A stretch of 64,000 bases of DNA from Cyanophora paradoxa (GCA_004431415.1 QPMI01000093.1:1-64000); one strand, 5' to 3'. Counted from the first letter of the stretch, positions 27,701 to 42,000 are shown. The notes: generated by a model from the letters alone, not told the origin. Translations and numbers: made by a program.

Positions 27701-30700
27701 CTCCGCCGGCCCGTCCGACCGCGCACGGCGGCGGCGCTAGACCCGCAGGGCACGCCCGCAGCGTCGCAAGCCTTACAGACGTGTCCCCGCGCCGAGAGTC
27801 GCGTCCTCGAACGCCTTCGAAACTTGGCTGGACCGCCCTCGGAGACGGCGGCGCTGTGTACCCCCCTGACGCCGGGATTTCGATGCTGACGGAGGGCCCC
27901 GGCCCGAACGCAGCCTACCACGAATGCCGGCGCTCCTTATTCGCTCGATCCCACCAGTCCGCAGGGCTCGGCGGCGGGGGCCCCTCAGGAAGCCTGCGCA
28001 TGCGTGTCCGCGGGGCCGTACCCCTCCGGGAAGGGCTCCGCCGGCCCGTCCGACCGCGCACGGCGGCGGCGCTAGACCCGCAGGGCACGCCCGCAGCGTC
28101 GCAAGCCTTACAGACGTGTCCCCGCGCCGAGAGTCGCGTCCTCGAACGCCTCCGAAACTTGGCTGGACCGCCCCTCGGAGACGGCGGCGCTGTGTACCCC
28201 CCTGACGCCGGGATTTCGATGCTGACGGAGGCGCCCCGGCCCGAACGCAGCCTACCACGAATGCCGGCGCTCCTTATTCGCTCGATCCCACCAGTCCGCA
28301 GGGCTCGGCGGCGGGGGCCCCTCAGGAAGCCTGCGCATGCGTGTCCGCGGGCCGTACCCCTCCGGGAAGGGCTCCGCCGGCCCGTCCGACCGCGCACGGC
28401 GGCGGCGCTAGACCCGCAGGGCACGCCCGCAGCGTCGCAAGCCTTACAGACGTGTCCCCGCGCCGAGAGTCGCGTCCTCGAACGCCTTCGAAACTTGGCT
28501 GGACCGCCCCTCAAGAGCGGCGGCGCTGTGTACCCCCTGACGCCGGGATTTCGATGCTGACGGAGGCGCCCCGGCCCGAACGCAGCCTACCACGAATGCC
28601 GGCGCTCCTTATTCGCTCGATCCCACCAGTCCGCAGGGCTCGGCGGCGGGGGCCCCTCAGGAAGCCTGCGCATGCGTGTCCGCGGGGCCGTACCCCTCCG
28701 GGAAGGGCTCCGCCGGCCCGTCCGACGCGCACGGCGGCGGCGCTAGACCCGCAGGGCACGCCCGCAGCGTCGCAAGCCTTACAGACGTGTCCCCGCGCCG
28801 AGAGTCGCGTCCTCGAACGCCTTCGAAACTTGGCTGGACCGCCCCTCAAGAGCGGCGGCGCTGTGTACCCCCTGACGCCGGGATTTCGATGCTGACGGAG
28901 GCGCCCGGCCCGAACGCAGCCTACCACGAATGCCGGCGCTCCTTATTCGCTCGATCCCACCAGTCCGCAGGGCTCGGCGGCGGGGGCCCCTCAGGAAGCC
29001 TGCGCATGCGTGTCCGCGGGGCCGTACCCCTCCGGGAAGGGCTCCGCCGGCCCGTCCGACCGCGCACGGCGGCGGCGCTAGACCCGCAGGGCACGCCCGC
29101 AGCGTCGCAAGCCTTACAGACGTGTCCCCGCGCCGAGAGTCGCGTCCTCGAACGCCTTCGAAACTTGGCTGGACCGCCCCTCGGAGACGGCGGCGCTGTG
29201 TACCCCCCTGACGCCGGGATTTCGATGCTGACGGAGGTGCCCCGGCCCGAACGCAGCCTACCACGAATGCCGGCGCTCCTTATTCGCTCGATCCCACCAG
29301 TCCGCAGGGCTCGGCGGCGGGGGCCCCTCAGGAAGCCTGCGCATGCGTGTCCGCGGGGCCGTACCCCTCCGGGAAGGGCTCCGCCGGCCCGTCCGACCGC
29401 GCACGGCGGCGGCGCTAGACCCGCAGGGCACGCCCGCAGCGTCGCAAGCCTTACAGACGTGTCCCCGCGCCGAGAGTCGCGTCCTCGAACGCCTTCGAAA
29501 CTTGCTGGACCGCCCTCAAGAGGCGGCGGCGCTGTGTACCCCCTGACGCCGGGATTTCGATGCTGACGGAGGCGCCCCGGCCCGAACGCAGCCTACCACG
29601 AATGCCGGCGCTCCTTATTCGCTCGATCCCACCAGTCCGCAGGGCTCGGCGGCGGGGGCCCTCAGGAAGCCTGCGCATGCGTGTCCGCGGGGCCGTACCC
29701 CTCCGGGAAGGGCTCCGCCGGCCCGTCCGACGCGCACGGCGGCGGCGCTAGACCCGCAGGGCACGCCCGCAGCGTCGCAAGCCTTACAGACGTGTCCCGC
29801 GCCGAGAGTCGCGTCCTCGAACGCCTTCAAACTTGGCTGGACCGCCCCTCAAGAGGCGGCGGCGCTGTGTACCCCCTGACGCCGGGATTTCGATGCTGAC
29901 GGAGGTGCCTCGGCCCGAACGCAGCCTACCACGAATGCCGGCGCTCCTTATTCGCTCGATCCCACCAGTCCGCAGGGCTCGGCGGCGGGGGCCCCTCAGG
30001 AAGCCTGCGCATGCGTGTCCGCGGGGCCGTACCCCTCCGGAAGGGCTCCGCCGGCCCGTCCGACCGCGCACGGCGGCGGCGCTAGACCCGCAGGGCACGC
30101 CCGCAGCGTCGCAAGCCTTACAGACGTGTCCCCGCGCCGAGAGTCGCGTCCTCGAACGCCTTCGAAACTTGGCTGGACCGCCCCTCAAGACGGCGGCGCT
30201 GTGTACCCCCCTGACGCCGGGATTTCGATGCTGACGGAGGGGCCCCGGCCCGAACGCAGCCTACCACGAATGCCGGCGCTCCTTATTCGCTCGATCCCAC
30301 CAGTCCGCAGGGCTCGGCGGCGGGGGCCCCTCAGGAAGCCTGCGCATGCGTGTCCGCGGGGCCGTACCCCTCCGGGAAGGGCTCCGCCGGCCCGTCCGAC
30401 CGCGCACGGCGGCGGCGCTAGACCCGCAGGGCACGCCCGCAGCGTCGCAAGCCTTACAGACGTGTCCCCGCGCCGAGAGTCGCGTCCTCGAACGCCTTCG
30501 AAACTTGGCTGGACCGCCCCTCAAGAGACGGCGGCGCTGTGTACCCCCCTGACGTCGGGATTTCGATGCTGACGGAGGTGCCCCGGCCCGAACGCAGCCT
30601 ACCACGAATGCCGGCGCTCCTTATTCGCTCGATCCCACCAGTCCGCAGGGCTCGGCGGCGGGGGCCCCTCAGGAAGCCTGCGCATGCGTGTCCGCGGGGC

Positions 30701-32200
30701 CGTACCCCTCCGGGAAGGGCTCCGCCGGCCCGTCCGACCGCGCACGGCGGCGGCGCTAGACCCGCAGGGCACGCCCGCAGCGTCGCAAGCCTTACAGACG
30801 TGTCCCGCGCCGAGAGTCGCGTCCTCGAACGCCTTCGAAACTTGGCTGGACCGCCCCTCAAGAGGCGGCGGCGCTGTGTACCCCCTGACGCCGGGATTTC
30901 GATGCTGACGGAGGCGCCCCGGCCCGAACGCAGCCTACCACGAATGCCGGCGCTCCTTATTCGCTCGATCCCACCAGTCCGCAGGGCTCGGCGGCGGGGG
31001 CCCTCAGGAAGCCTGCGCATGCGTGTCCGCGGGCCGTACCCTCCGGGAAGGGCTCCGCCGGCCCGTCCGACCGCGCACGGCGGCGGCGCTAGACCCGCAG
31101 GGCACGCCCGCAGCGTCGCAAGCCTTACAGACGTGTCCCCGCGCCGAGAGTCGCGTCCTCGAACGCCTTCGAAACTTGCTGGACCGCCCCTCAAGAGCGG
31201 CGGCGCTGTGTACCCCCCTGACGCCGGGATTTCGATGCTGACGGAGGCGCCCGGCCCGAACGCAGCCTACCACGAATGCCGGCGCTCCTTATTCGCTCGA
31301 TCCCACCAGTCCGCAGGGCTCGGCGGCGGGGGCCCTCAGGAAGCCTGCGCATGCGTGTCCGCGGGGCCGTACCCCTCCGGGAAGGGCTCCGCCGGCCCGT
31401 CCGACCGCGCACGGCGGCGGCGCTAGACCCGCAGGGCACGCCCGCAGCGTCGCAAGCCTTACAGACGTGTCCCGCGTCGAGAGTCGCATCCTCGAACGCC
31501 TTCGAAACTTGGCTGGACCGCCCCTCAGAGGCGGCGGCGCTGTGTACCCCCTGACGCCGGGATTTCGATGCTGACGGAGGCGCCCCGGCCGAACGCAGCC
31601 TACCACGAATGCCGGCGCTCCTTATTCGCTCGATCCCACCAGTCCGCAGGCTCGGCGGCGGGGGCCCTCAGGAAGCCTGCGCATGCGTGTCCGCGGGCCG
31701 TACCCCTCCGGAAGGGCTCCGCCGGCCCGTCCGACCGCGCACGGCGGCGGCGCTAGACCCGCAGGGCACGCCCGCAGCGTCGCAAGCCTTACAGACGTGT
31801 CCCCGCGCCGAGAGTCGCGTCCTCGAACGCCTTCGAAACTTGGCTGGACCGCCCCTCAAGAGGCGGCGCGCTGTGTACCCCCCTGACGCCGGGATTTCGA
31901 TGCTGACGGAGGCGCCCCGGCCCGAACGCAGCCTACCACGAATGCCGGCGCTCCTTATTCGCTCGATCCCACCAGTCCGCAGGGCTCGGCGGCGGGGGCC
32001 CCTCAGGAAGCCTGCGCATGCGTGTCCGCGGGGCCGTACCCCTCCGGGAAGGGCTCCGCCGGCCCGTCCGACCGCGCACGGCGGCGGCGCTAGACCCGCA
32101 GGGCACGCCCGCAGCGTCGCAAGCCTTACAGACGTGTCCCCGCGCCGAGAGTCGCGTCCTCGAACGCCTTCGAAACTTGGCTGGACCGCCCCTCAAGAGG
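9700..32200. repeat. Homogenised core of the satellite array
   Basis: Copies across about 22 kb are nearly identical at 337/338 bp, differing mainly at a few recurring sites: TTCGAAA versus TTCCAAA or TTCAAA, CTCAAGAGGCGG versus CTCGGAGACGG, GCGCCCC versus GTGCCTC, and the length of the C run in GTACCCCC. The variants are scattered without a period I can recognise, so I see no higher-order repeat. Such homogeneity is what unequal exchange or gene conversion produces in a live satellite. It is also where an assembler could over- or under-count copies. Confidence 0.8.
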
Positions 32201-35200
32201 CGGCGCGCTGTGTACCCCCCTGACGCGGGATTTCGATGCTGACGGAGGCGCCCCGGCCCGAACGCAGCCTACCACGAATGCCGGCGCTCCTTATTCGCTC
32301 GATCCCACCAGTCCGCAGGGCTCGGCGGCGGGGGCCCCTCAGGAAGCCTGCGCATGCGTGTCCGCGGGGCCGTACCCCTCCGGGAAGGCCTCCGCCGGCC
32401 CGTCCGACCGCGCACGGCGGCGGCGCTAGACCCGCAGGCACGCCCGCAGCGTCGCAAGCCTTACAGACGTGTCCCCGCGCCGAGAGTCGCGTCCTCGAAC
32501 GCCTTCGAAACTTGGCTGGACCGCCCCTCAGAGACGGCGGCGCTGTGTACCCCCTGACGCCGGGATTTCGATGCTGACGAGGTGCCTCGGCCCGAACGCA
32601 GCCTACCACGAATGCCGGCGCTCCTTATTCGCTCGATCCCACCAGTCCGCAGGGCTCGGCGGCGGGGGCCCCTCAGGAAGCCTGCGCATGCGTGTCCGCG
32701 GGGCCGTACCCCTCCGGGAAGGGCTCCGCCGGCCCGTCCGACCGCGCACGGCGGCGGCGCTAGACCCGCAGGGCACGCCCGCAGCGTCGCAGCCTTACAG
32801 ACGTGTCCCCGCGCCGAGAGTCGCGTCCTCGAACGCCTTCGAAACTTGGCTGGACCGCCCCTCGGAGACGGCGGCGCTGTGTACCCCCTGACGCCGGATT
32901 CGATGCTGACGGAGGCGCCCGGCCCGAACGCAGCCTACCACGAATGCCGGCGCTCCTTATTCGCTCGATCCACCAGTCCGCAGGGCTCGCGGCGGGGGCC
33001 CTCAGAAGCCTGCGCATGCGTGTCCGCGGGCCGTACCCCTCCGGGAAGGGCTCCGCCGGCCCGTCCGACCGCGCACGGCGGCGGCGCTAGACCCGCAGGC
33101 ACGCCCGCAGCGTCGCAGCCTTACAGACGTGTCCCCGCGCCGAGAGTCGCGTCCTCGAACGCCTTCGAAACTTGGCTGGACGCCCTCAGAGCGGCTGCGC
33201 TGTGTACCCCCCTGACGCCGGGATTTCGATGCTGACGGAGGCGCCCCGGCCCGAACGCAGCCTACCACGAATGCCGGCGCTCCTTATTCGCTCGATCCCA
33301 CCAGTCCGCAGGCTCGGCGGCGGGGCCCCTCAGAAGCCTGCGCATGCGTGTCCGCGGGCCGTACCCCTCCGGGAAGGGCTCCGCCGGCCCGTCGACCGCC
33401 ACGGCGGCGGCGCTAGACCGCAGGGCACGCCGCAGCGTCGCAAGCCTTACAGACGTGTCCCCGCGCCGAGAGTCGCGTCCTCGACGCCTTCGAAACTTGG
33501 CTGGACCGCCCCTCGAGGCGGCGGCGCTGTGTACCCCCTGACGCCGGGATTTCGATGCTGACGGAGGCGCCCGGCCGAACGCAGCCTACCACGAATGCCG
33601 GCGCTCCTTATTCGCTCGATCCCACCAGTCCGCAGGGCTCGGCGGCGGGGCCCTCAGGAAGCCTGCGCATGCGTGTCCGCGGGGCCGTACCCCTCCGGAA
33701 GGCTCCGCCGGCCCGTCCGACGCGCACGGCGGCGGCGCTAGACCCGCAGGCACGCCCGCAGCGTCGCAAGCCTTACAGACGTGTCCCCGCGCCGAGAGTC
33801 GCGTCCTCGAACGCCTTCGAAACTTGGCTGGACCGCCCTCAGAGGCGGCGGCGCTGTGTACCCCCTGACGCCGGGATTTCGATGCTGACGGAGGCGCCCC
33901 GCCCGAACGCAGCCTACCACGAATGCCGGCGCTCCTTATTCGCTCGATCCACCAGTCCGCAGGGCTCGGCGCGGGGGCCCCTCAGGAAGCCTGCGCATGC
34001 GTGTCCGCGGGCCGTACCCTCCGGAAGGCTCCGCCGGCCGTCCGACCGCGCACGGCGGCGGCGCTAGACCGCAGGGCACGCCGCAGCGTCGCAAGCCTTA
34101 CAGACGTGTCCCGCGCGAGAGTCGCGTCCTCGAACGCCTTCGAAACTTGGCTGACCGCCCCTCAAGAGCGGCGCGCTGTGTACCCCTGACGCCGGGATTT
34201 CGATGCTGACGGAGGGCCCCGGCCGAACGCAGCCTACACGAATGCCGGCGCTCCTTATTCGCTCGATCCCACCAGTCCGCAGGGCTCGGCGGCGGGGCCC
34301 TCAGGAAGCCTGCGCATGCGTGTCCGCGGGGCCGTACCCTCCGGGAAGGCTCCGCGGCCGTCCGACCGCGCACGGCGGCGGCGCTAGACCCGCAGGCACG
34401 CCCGCAGCGTCGCAAGCCTTACAGACGTGTCCCGCGCGAGAGTCGCTCTCGAACGCCTTCGAAACTTGGCTGACCGCCCTCAAGAGCGGCGGCGCTGTGT
34501 ACCCCCTGACGCCGGGATTTCGATGCTGACGGAGCGCCCGGCCCGAACGCAGCCTACCACGAATGCCGGCGCTCCTTATTCGCTCGATCCCACCAGTCCG
34601 CAGGCTCGGCGCGGGGCCCTCAGGAAGCCTGCGCATGCGTGTCCGCGGGGCCGTACCCTCGGGAAGGGCTCCGCCGGCCCGTCCGACCGCGCACGGCGGC
34701 GGCGCTAGACCCGCAGGGCACGCCCGCAGCGTCGCAAGCCTTACAGACGTGTCCCGCGCCGAGAGTCGCGTCCTCGAACGCCTTCGAAACTTGGCTGGAC
34801 CGCCCTCGAGACGGCGGCGCTGTGTACCCCCTGACGCCGGATTTCGATGCTGACGGAGGCCCCGGCCCGAACGCAGCCTACACGAATGCGGCGCTCCTTA
34901 TTCGCTCGATCCCACCAGTCCGCAGGGCTCGGCGGCGGGGCCCTCAGGAAGCCTGCGCATGCGTGTCCGCGGGGCCGTACCCTCCGGGAAGGCTCCGCGG
35001 CCCGTCCGACGCGCACGGCGGCGGCGCTAGACCGCAGGGCACGCCCGCAGCGTCGCAAGCCTTACAGACGTGTCCCCGCGCGAGAGTCGCGTCCTCGAAC
35101 GCCTTCGAAACTTGCTGGACCGCCCTCAGAGCGGCGGCGCTGTGTACCCCCTGACGCCGGATTTCGATGCTGACGGAGGCGCCCGGCCCGAACGCAGCCT

Positions 35201-38200
35201 ACCACGAATGCCGCGCTCCTTATTCGCTCGATCCCACCAGTCCGCAGGGCTCGGCGGCGGGGGCCCTCAGGAAGCCTGCGCATGCGTGTCGCGGGCCGTA
35301 CCCCTCCGGAAGGGCTCCGCCGGCCCGTCCGACGCGCACGGCGGCGGCGCTAGACCGCAGGGCACGCCGCAGCGTCGCAAGCCTTACAGACGTGTCCCGC
35401 GCCGAGAGTCGCGTCCTCGAACGCTTCGAAACTTGGCTGGACCGCCCTCGAGCGGCGGCGCTGTGTACCCCCTGACGCCGGATTTCGATGCTGACGGAGG
35501 CGCCCCGGCCGAACGCAGCCTACCACGAATGCCGGCGCTCCTTATTCGCTCGATCCCACAGTCCGCAGGGCTCGGCGGCGGGGCCCTCAGGAAGCCTGCG
35601 CATGCGTGTCCGCGGGCCGTACCCTCCGGAAGGGCTCCGCCGGCCCGTCCGACCGCGCACGGCGGCGGCGCTAGACCCGCAGGCACGCCCGCAGCGTCGC
35701 AAGCCTTACAGACGTGTCCCCGCGCGAGAGTCGCGTCCTCGAACGCCTTCGAAACTGGCTGGACCGCCCTCAAGAGCGGCGGCGCTGTGTACCCCCTGAC
35801 GCCGGGATTTCGATGCTGACGGAGGTGCCCGCCCGAACGCAGCCTACACGAATGCCGGCGCTCCTTATTCGCTCGATCCACCAGTCCGCAGGGCTCGGCG
35901 GCGGGGCCCTCAGGAAGCCTGCGCATGCGTGTCCGCGGGGCCGTACCCTCCGGAAGGGCTCCGCGGCCCGTCCGACGCGCACGGCGGCGCGCTAGACCGC
36001 AGGGCACGCCCGCAGCGTCGCAAGCCTTACAGACGTGTCCCGCGCCGAGAGTCGCGTCTCGAACGCCTTCGAAACTTGGCTGGACCGCCCTCGAGGCGGC
36101 GGCGCTGTGTACCCCCTGACGCCGGGATTTCGATGCTGACGGAGGCGCCCGGCCCGAACGCAGCCTACCACGAATGCCGGCGCTCCTTATTCGCTCGATC
36201 CCACCAGTCCGCAGGGCTCGGCGCGGGGCCCCTCAGGAAGCTGCGCATGCGTGTCCGCGGGGCCGTACCCTCCGGGAAGGGCTCCGCCGGCCGTCCGACC
36301 GCGCACGGCGGCGGCGCTAGACCCGCAGGGCACGCCGCAGCGTCGCAAGCCTTACAGACGTGTCCCCGCGCCGAGAGTCGCGTCCTCGAACGCCTCCGAA
36401 ACTTGGCTGGACCGCCCTCGAGACGGCGGCGCTGTGTACCCCTGACGCCGGATTTCGATGCTGACGGAGGCCCCGGCCGAACGCAGCCTACACGAATGCC
36501 GGCGCTCCTTATTCGCTCGATCCCACCAGTCCGCAGGGCTCGGCGGCGGGGCCCTCAGGAAGCCTGCGCATGCGTGTCCGCGGGCCGTACCCCTCCGGAA
36601 GGGCTCCCGGCCCGTCCGACGCGCACGCGGCGGCGCTAGACCGCAGGGCACGCCCGCAGCGTCGCAAGCCTTACAGACGTGTCCCCGCGCCGAGAGTCGC
36701 GTCCTCGAACGCCTTCGAAACTTGGCTGGACCGCCCTCAAGAGGCGGCGGCGCTGTGTACCCCCTGACGCCGGATTCGATGCTGACGGAGGCGCCCGGCC
36801 CGAACGCGCCTACCCGAATGCCGGCGCTCCTTATTCGCTCGATCCACCAGTCGCAGGGCTCGGCGGCGGGGCCCTCAGGAAGCCTGCGCATGCGTGTCGC
36901 GGGCCGTACCCTCGGGAAGGGCTCGCCGGCCGTCCGACGCGCACGCGGCGGCGCTAGACCCGCAGGGCACGCCCGCAGCGTCGCAAGCCTTACAGACGTG
37001 TCCCCGCGCGAGAGTCGCGTCCTCGAACGCCTTCAAACTTGGCTGGACCGCCCTCAGAGCGGCGGCGCTGTGTACCCCTGACGCCGGGATTTCGATGCTG
37101 ACGGAGGCGCCGGCCCGAACGCAGCCTACCACGAATGCCGGCGCTCCTTATTCGCTCGATCCACCAGTCCGCAGGGCTCGCGGCGGGGCCCTCAGGAAGC
37201 CTGCGCATGCGTGTCCGCGGGCCGTACCCTCCGGAAGGGCTCCGCCGGCCGTCCGACCGCGCACGCGGCGGCGCTAGACCCGCAGGGCACGCCCGCAGCG
37301 TCGCAAGCCTTACAGACGTGTCCCGCGCGAGAGTCGCGTCCTCGAACGCCTTCGAAACTTGGCTGGACGCCCTCGGAGCGGCGGCGCTGTGTACCCCCTG
37401 ACGCCGGGATTTCGATGTGACGGAGGGCCCGGCCCGAACGCAGCCTACACGAATGCCGGCGCTCCTTATTCGCTCGATCCACCAGTCCGCAGGGCTCGGC
37501 GGCGGGGCCCTCAGGAAGCCTGCGCATGCGTGTCCGCGGGCCGTACCCTCCGGAAGGGCTCCGCCGGCCCGTCCGACGCGCACGGCGGCGGCGCTAGACC
37601 CGCGGGCACGCCGCAGCGTCGCAAGCCTTACAGACGTGTCCCGCGCCGAGAGTCGCGTCCTCGAACGCCTTCGAACTTGGCTGGACCGCCCTCAAGAGGC
37701 GGCGCGCTGTGTACCCCCTGACGCCGGGATTTCGATGCTGACGGAGGGCCCCGGCCCGAACGCAGCCTACCACGAATGCCGGCGCTCCTTATTCGCTCGA
37801 TCCCACCAGTCCGCAGGGCTCGGCGGCGGGGGCCCTCAGGAAGCCTGCGCATGCGTGTCCGCGGGGCCGTACCCTCCGGGAAGGGCTCCGCCGGCCCGTC
37901 CGACCGCGCACGGCGGCGGCGCTAGACCGCAGGGCACGCCCGCAGCGTCGCAAGCCTTACAGACGTGTCCCCGCGCGAGAGTCGCGTCTCGAACGCCTTC
38001 AAACTTGGCTGGACCGCCCTCAAGAGGCGGCGGCGCTGTGTACCCCTGACGCCGGGATTTCGATGTGACGGAGGCGCCCGGCCCGAACGCAGCCTACCAC
38101 GAATGCCGGCGCTCCTTATTCGCTCGATCCCACCAGTCCGCAGGCTCGGCGGCGGGGCCCTCAGGAAGCCTGCGCATGCGTGTCCGCGGGCCGTACCCTC

Positions 38201-38700
38201 CGGAAGGGCTCCGCCGGCCGTCCGACCGCGCACGGCGGCGGCGCTAGACCCGAGGGCACGCCGCAGCGTCGCAAGCCTTACAGACGTGTCCCCGCGCCGA
38301 GAGTCGCGTCCTCGAACGCCTTCAAACTTGGCTGGACCGCCCTCAAGAGGCGGCGGCGCTGTGTACCCCTGACGCCGGGATTTCGATGCTGACGGAGGGC
38401 CCCGGCCCGAACGCAGCCTACCACGAATGCCGGCGCTCCTTATTCGCTCGATCCCACCAGTCCGCAGGCTCGGCGGCGGGGCCCCTCAGGAAGCCTGCGC
38501 ATGCGTGTCCGCGGGCCGTACCCCTCCGGGAAGGGCTCCGCCGGCCCGTCCGACCGCGCACGGCGGCGGCGCTAGACCGCAGGGCACGCCCGCAGCGTCG
38601 CAAGCCTTACAGACGTGTCCCCGCGCCGAGAGTCGCGTCCTCGAACGCCTTCGAAACTTGGCTGGACCGCCCCTCAGAGGCGGCGGCGCTGTGTACCCCT
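32200..38700. repeat. Right indel-rich stretch of the satellite array
   Basis: The same single-base shortening of G/C runs seen at 4.6-9.7 kb returns here, strongest at about 33.9-37.7 kb. Between the two indel-rich stretches the core is clean, so quality changes in blocks instead of decaying smoothly from centre to edge. A few units in this part (near 37413 and 38062) already carry the GATGTG form, which looks like the GATGTT variant that has lost one T. Confidence 0.7.
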
Positions 38701-39039
38701 GACGCGGGATTTCGATGCTGACGGAGGGCCCCGGCCCGAACGCAGCCTACCACGAATGCCGGCGCTCCTTATTCGCTCGATCCCACCAGTCCGCAGGGCT
38801 CGGCGGCGGGGCCCCTCAGGAAGCCTGCGCATGCGTGTCCGCGGGGCCGTACCCCTCCGGGAAGGGCTCCGCCGGCCCGTCCGACGCGCACGGCGGCGGC
38901 GCTAGACCCGCAGGGCACGCCCGCAGCGTCGCAAGCCTTACAGACGTGTCCCGCGCCGAGAGTCGCGTCCTCGAACGCCTTCAAACTTGGCTGGACCGCC
39001 CCTCGGAGACGGCGGCGCTGTGTACCCCCTGACGCCGGG

Positions 39040-42000
39040 ATTTCGATGTGACGGAGGGCCCGGCCCGAACGCAGCCTACCACGAATGCCGGCGCTCCTTA
39101 TTCGCTCGATCCCACCAGTCGCAGGGCTCGGCGGCGGGGGCCCTCAGGAAGCCTGCGCATGCGTGTCCGCGGGCCGTACCCTCCGGAAGGGCTCCGCCGG
39201 CCCGTCCGACCGCGCACGGCGGCGGCGCTAGACCCGCAGGGCACGCCCGCAGCGTCGCAAGCCTTACAGACGTGTCCCGCGCCGAGAGTCGCGTCCTCGA
39301 ACGCCTTCCAAACTTGGCTGGACCGCCCTCGAGACGGCGGCGCTGTGTACCCCCTGACGCCGGGATTTCGATGTTGACGGAGGTGCCCGGCCGAACGCAG
39401 CCTACCACGAATGCCGGCGCTCCTTATTCGCTCGATCCACCAGTCCGCAGGGCTCGGCGGCGGGGCCCTCAGGAAGCCTGCGCATGCGTGTCCGCGGGCC
39501 GTACCCTCCGGGAAGGGCTCGCCGGCCCGTCCGACCGCGCACGGCGGCGGCGCTAGACCCGCAGGGCACGCCCGCAGCGTCGCAAGCCTTACAGACGTGT
39601 CCCGCGCCGAGAGTCGCGTCCTCGAACGCCTTCAAACTTGGCTGGACCGCCCTCAAGAGGCGGCGGCGCTGTGTACCCCCTGACGCCGGGATTTCGATGT
39701 GACGGAGGCGCCCGGCCCGAACGCAGCCTACACGAATGCCGGCGCTCCTTATTCGCTCGATCCCACCAGTCCGCAGGCTCGGCGGCGGGGGCCCTCAGGA
39801 AGCCTGCGCATGCGTGTCCGCGGGCCGTACCCTCCGGGAAGGGCTCCGCCGGCCCGTCCGACCGCGCACGGCGGCGGCGCTAGACCCGCAGGGCACGCCC
39901 GCAGCGTCGCAAGCCTTACAGACGTGTCCCCGCGCGAGAGTCGCGTCCTCGAACGCCTTCGAAACTTGGCTGGACGCCCCTCAAGAGGCGGCGGCGCTGT
40001 GTACCCCCTGACGCCGGATTTCGATGTGACGGAGGCGCCCGGCCCGAACGCAGCCTACACGAATGCCGGCGCTCCTTATTCGCTCGATCCCACCAGTCCG
40101 CAGGCTCGGCGGCGGGGGCCCTCAGGAAGCCTGCGCATGCGTGTCCGCGGGCCGTACCCTCCGGGAAGGGCTCCGCCGGCCGTCCGACGCGCACGGCGGC
40201 GGCGCTAGACCCGCAGGGCACGCCCGCAGCGTCGCAAGCCTTACAGACGTGTCCCGCGCCGAGAGTCGCGTCCTCGAACGCCTTCAAACTTGGCTGGACC
40301 GCCCCTCAAGAGGCGGCGGCGCTGTGTACCCCCCTGACGCCGGATTTCGATGTTGACGGAGGTGCCCGGCCCGACGCCGCCTACACGAATGCCGGCGCTC
40401 CTTATTCGCTCGATCCCACCAGTCCGCAGGGCTCGGCGGCGGGGGCCCTCAGGAAGCCTGCGCATGCGTGTCCGCGGGGCCGTACCCTCCGGGAAGGGCT
40501 CCGCCGGCCCGTCCGACCGCGCACGGCGGCGGCGCTAGACCCGCAGGGCACGCCGGCAGCGTCGCAAGCCTTACAGACGTGTCCCCGCGCCGAGAGTCGC
40601 GTCCTCGAACGCCTTCCAAACTTGGCTGGACCGCCCCTCAGAGGCGGCGGCGCTGTGTACCCCCTGACGCCGGGATTTCGATGTGACGGAGGCGCCCGGC
40701 CCGACGCGCCTACACGAATGCCGGCGCTCCTTATTCGCTCGATCCCACCAGTCCGCAGGGCTCGGCGGCGGGGGCCCCTCAGGAAGCCTGCGGATGCGTG
40801 TCCGCGGGGCCGTACCCCTCCGGGAAGGGCTCCGCCGGCCCGTCCGACCGCGCACGGCGGCGGCGCTAGACCCGCAGGGCACGCCCGCAGCGTCGCAAGC
40901 CTTACAGACGTGTCCCCGCGCCGAGAGTCGCGTCCTCGAACGCCTTCCAAATTGGCTGGACCGCCCCTCAAGAGCGGCGGCGCTGTGTACCCCCTGACGC
41001 CGGGATTTCGATGTGACGAGGCGCCCGGCCCGAACGCAGCCTACCACGAATGCCGGCGCTCCTTATTCGCTCGATCCACCAGTCCGCAGGGCTCGCGGCG
41101 GGGCCCTCAGGAAGCCTGCGCATGCGTGTCCGCGGGCGTACCCTCCGGGAAGGGCTCCGCCGGCCCGTCCGACCGCGCACGGCGGCGGCGCTAGACCCGC
41201 AGGGCACGCCCGCAGCGTCGCAAGCCTTACAGACGTGTCCCCGCGCCGAGAGTCGCGTCCTCGAACGCCTTCGAAACTTGGCTGGACCGCCCTCAAGAGG
41301 CGGCGGCGCTGTGTACCCCCTGACGCCGGATTTCGATGTTGACGGAGGCGCCCGGCCCGACGCGCCTACACGAATGCCGGCGCTCCTTATTCGCTCGATC
41401 CCACCAGTCCGCAGGCTCGCGGCGGGGCCCCTCAGGAAGCCTGCGCATGCGTGTCCGCGGGGCCGTACCCCTCCGGAAGGGCTCCGCCGGCCCGTCCGAC
41501 CGCGCACGCGGCGGCGCTAGACCCGCAGGGCACGCCCGCAGCGTCGCAAGCCTTACAGACGTGTCCCCGCGCCGAGAGTCGCGTCCTCGAACGCCTTCAA
41601 ACTTGGCTGGACCGCCCCTCAAGAGGCGGCGGCGCTGTGTACCCCCTGACGCCGGATTTCGATGTGACGGAGGCGCCCGCCCGAACGCAGCCTACCACGA
41701 ATGCCGGCGCTCCTTATTCGCTCGATCCCACCAGTCCGCAGGGCTCGGCGGCGGGGGCCCTCAGAAGCCTGCGCATGCGTGTCGCGGGCCGTACCCCTCC
41801 GGAAGGGCTCCGCCGGCCCGTCCGACCGCGCACGGCGGCGGCGCTAGACCGCAGGGCACGCCCGCAGCGTCGCAAGCCTTACAGACGTGTCCCGCGCCGA
41901 GAGTCGCGTCCTCGAACGCCTTCGAAACTTGGCTGGACCGCCCTCAAGAGGCGGCGGCGCTGTGTACCCCCTGACGCCGGATTTCGATGTTGACGGAGGT

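Noticed and set aside
27520-28560. Long open frames across the satellite (up to about 440 codons), all with MPALLIRSIPP- and PDAGISMLTE-like peptides
   Set aside because: They arise because the GC-rich unit has few stops. Unit length (337/338) changes frame at each copy, frames are open on both strands at once, and the long ones exist only where indels happen to realign frames.
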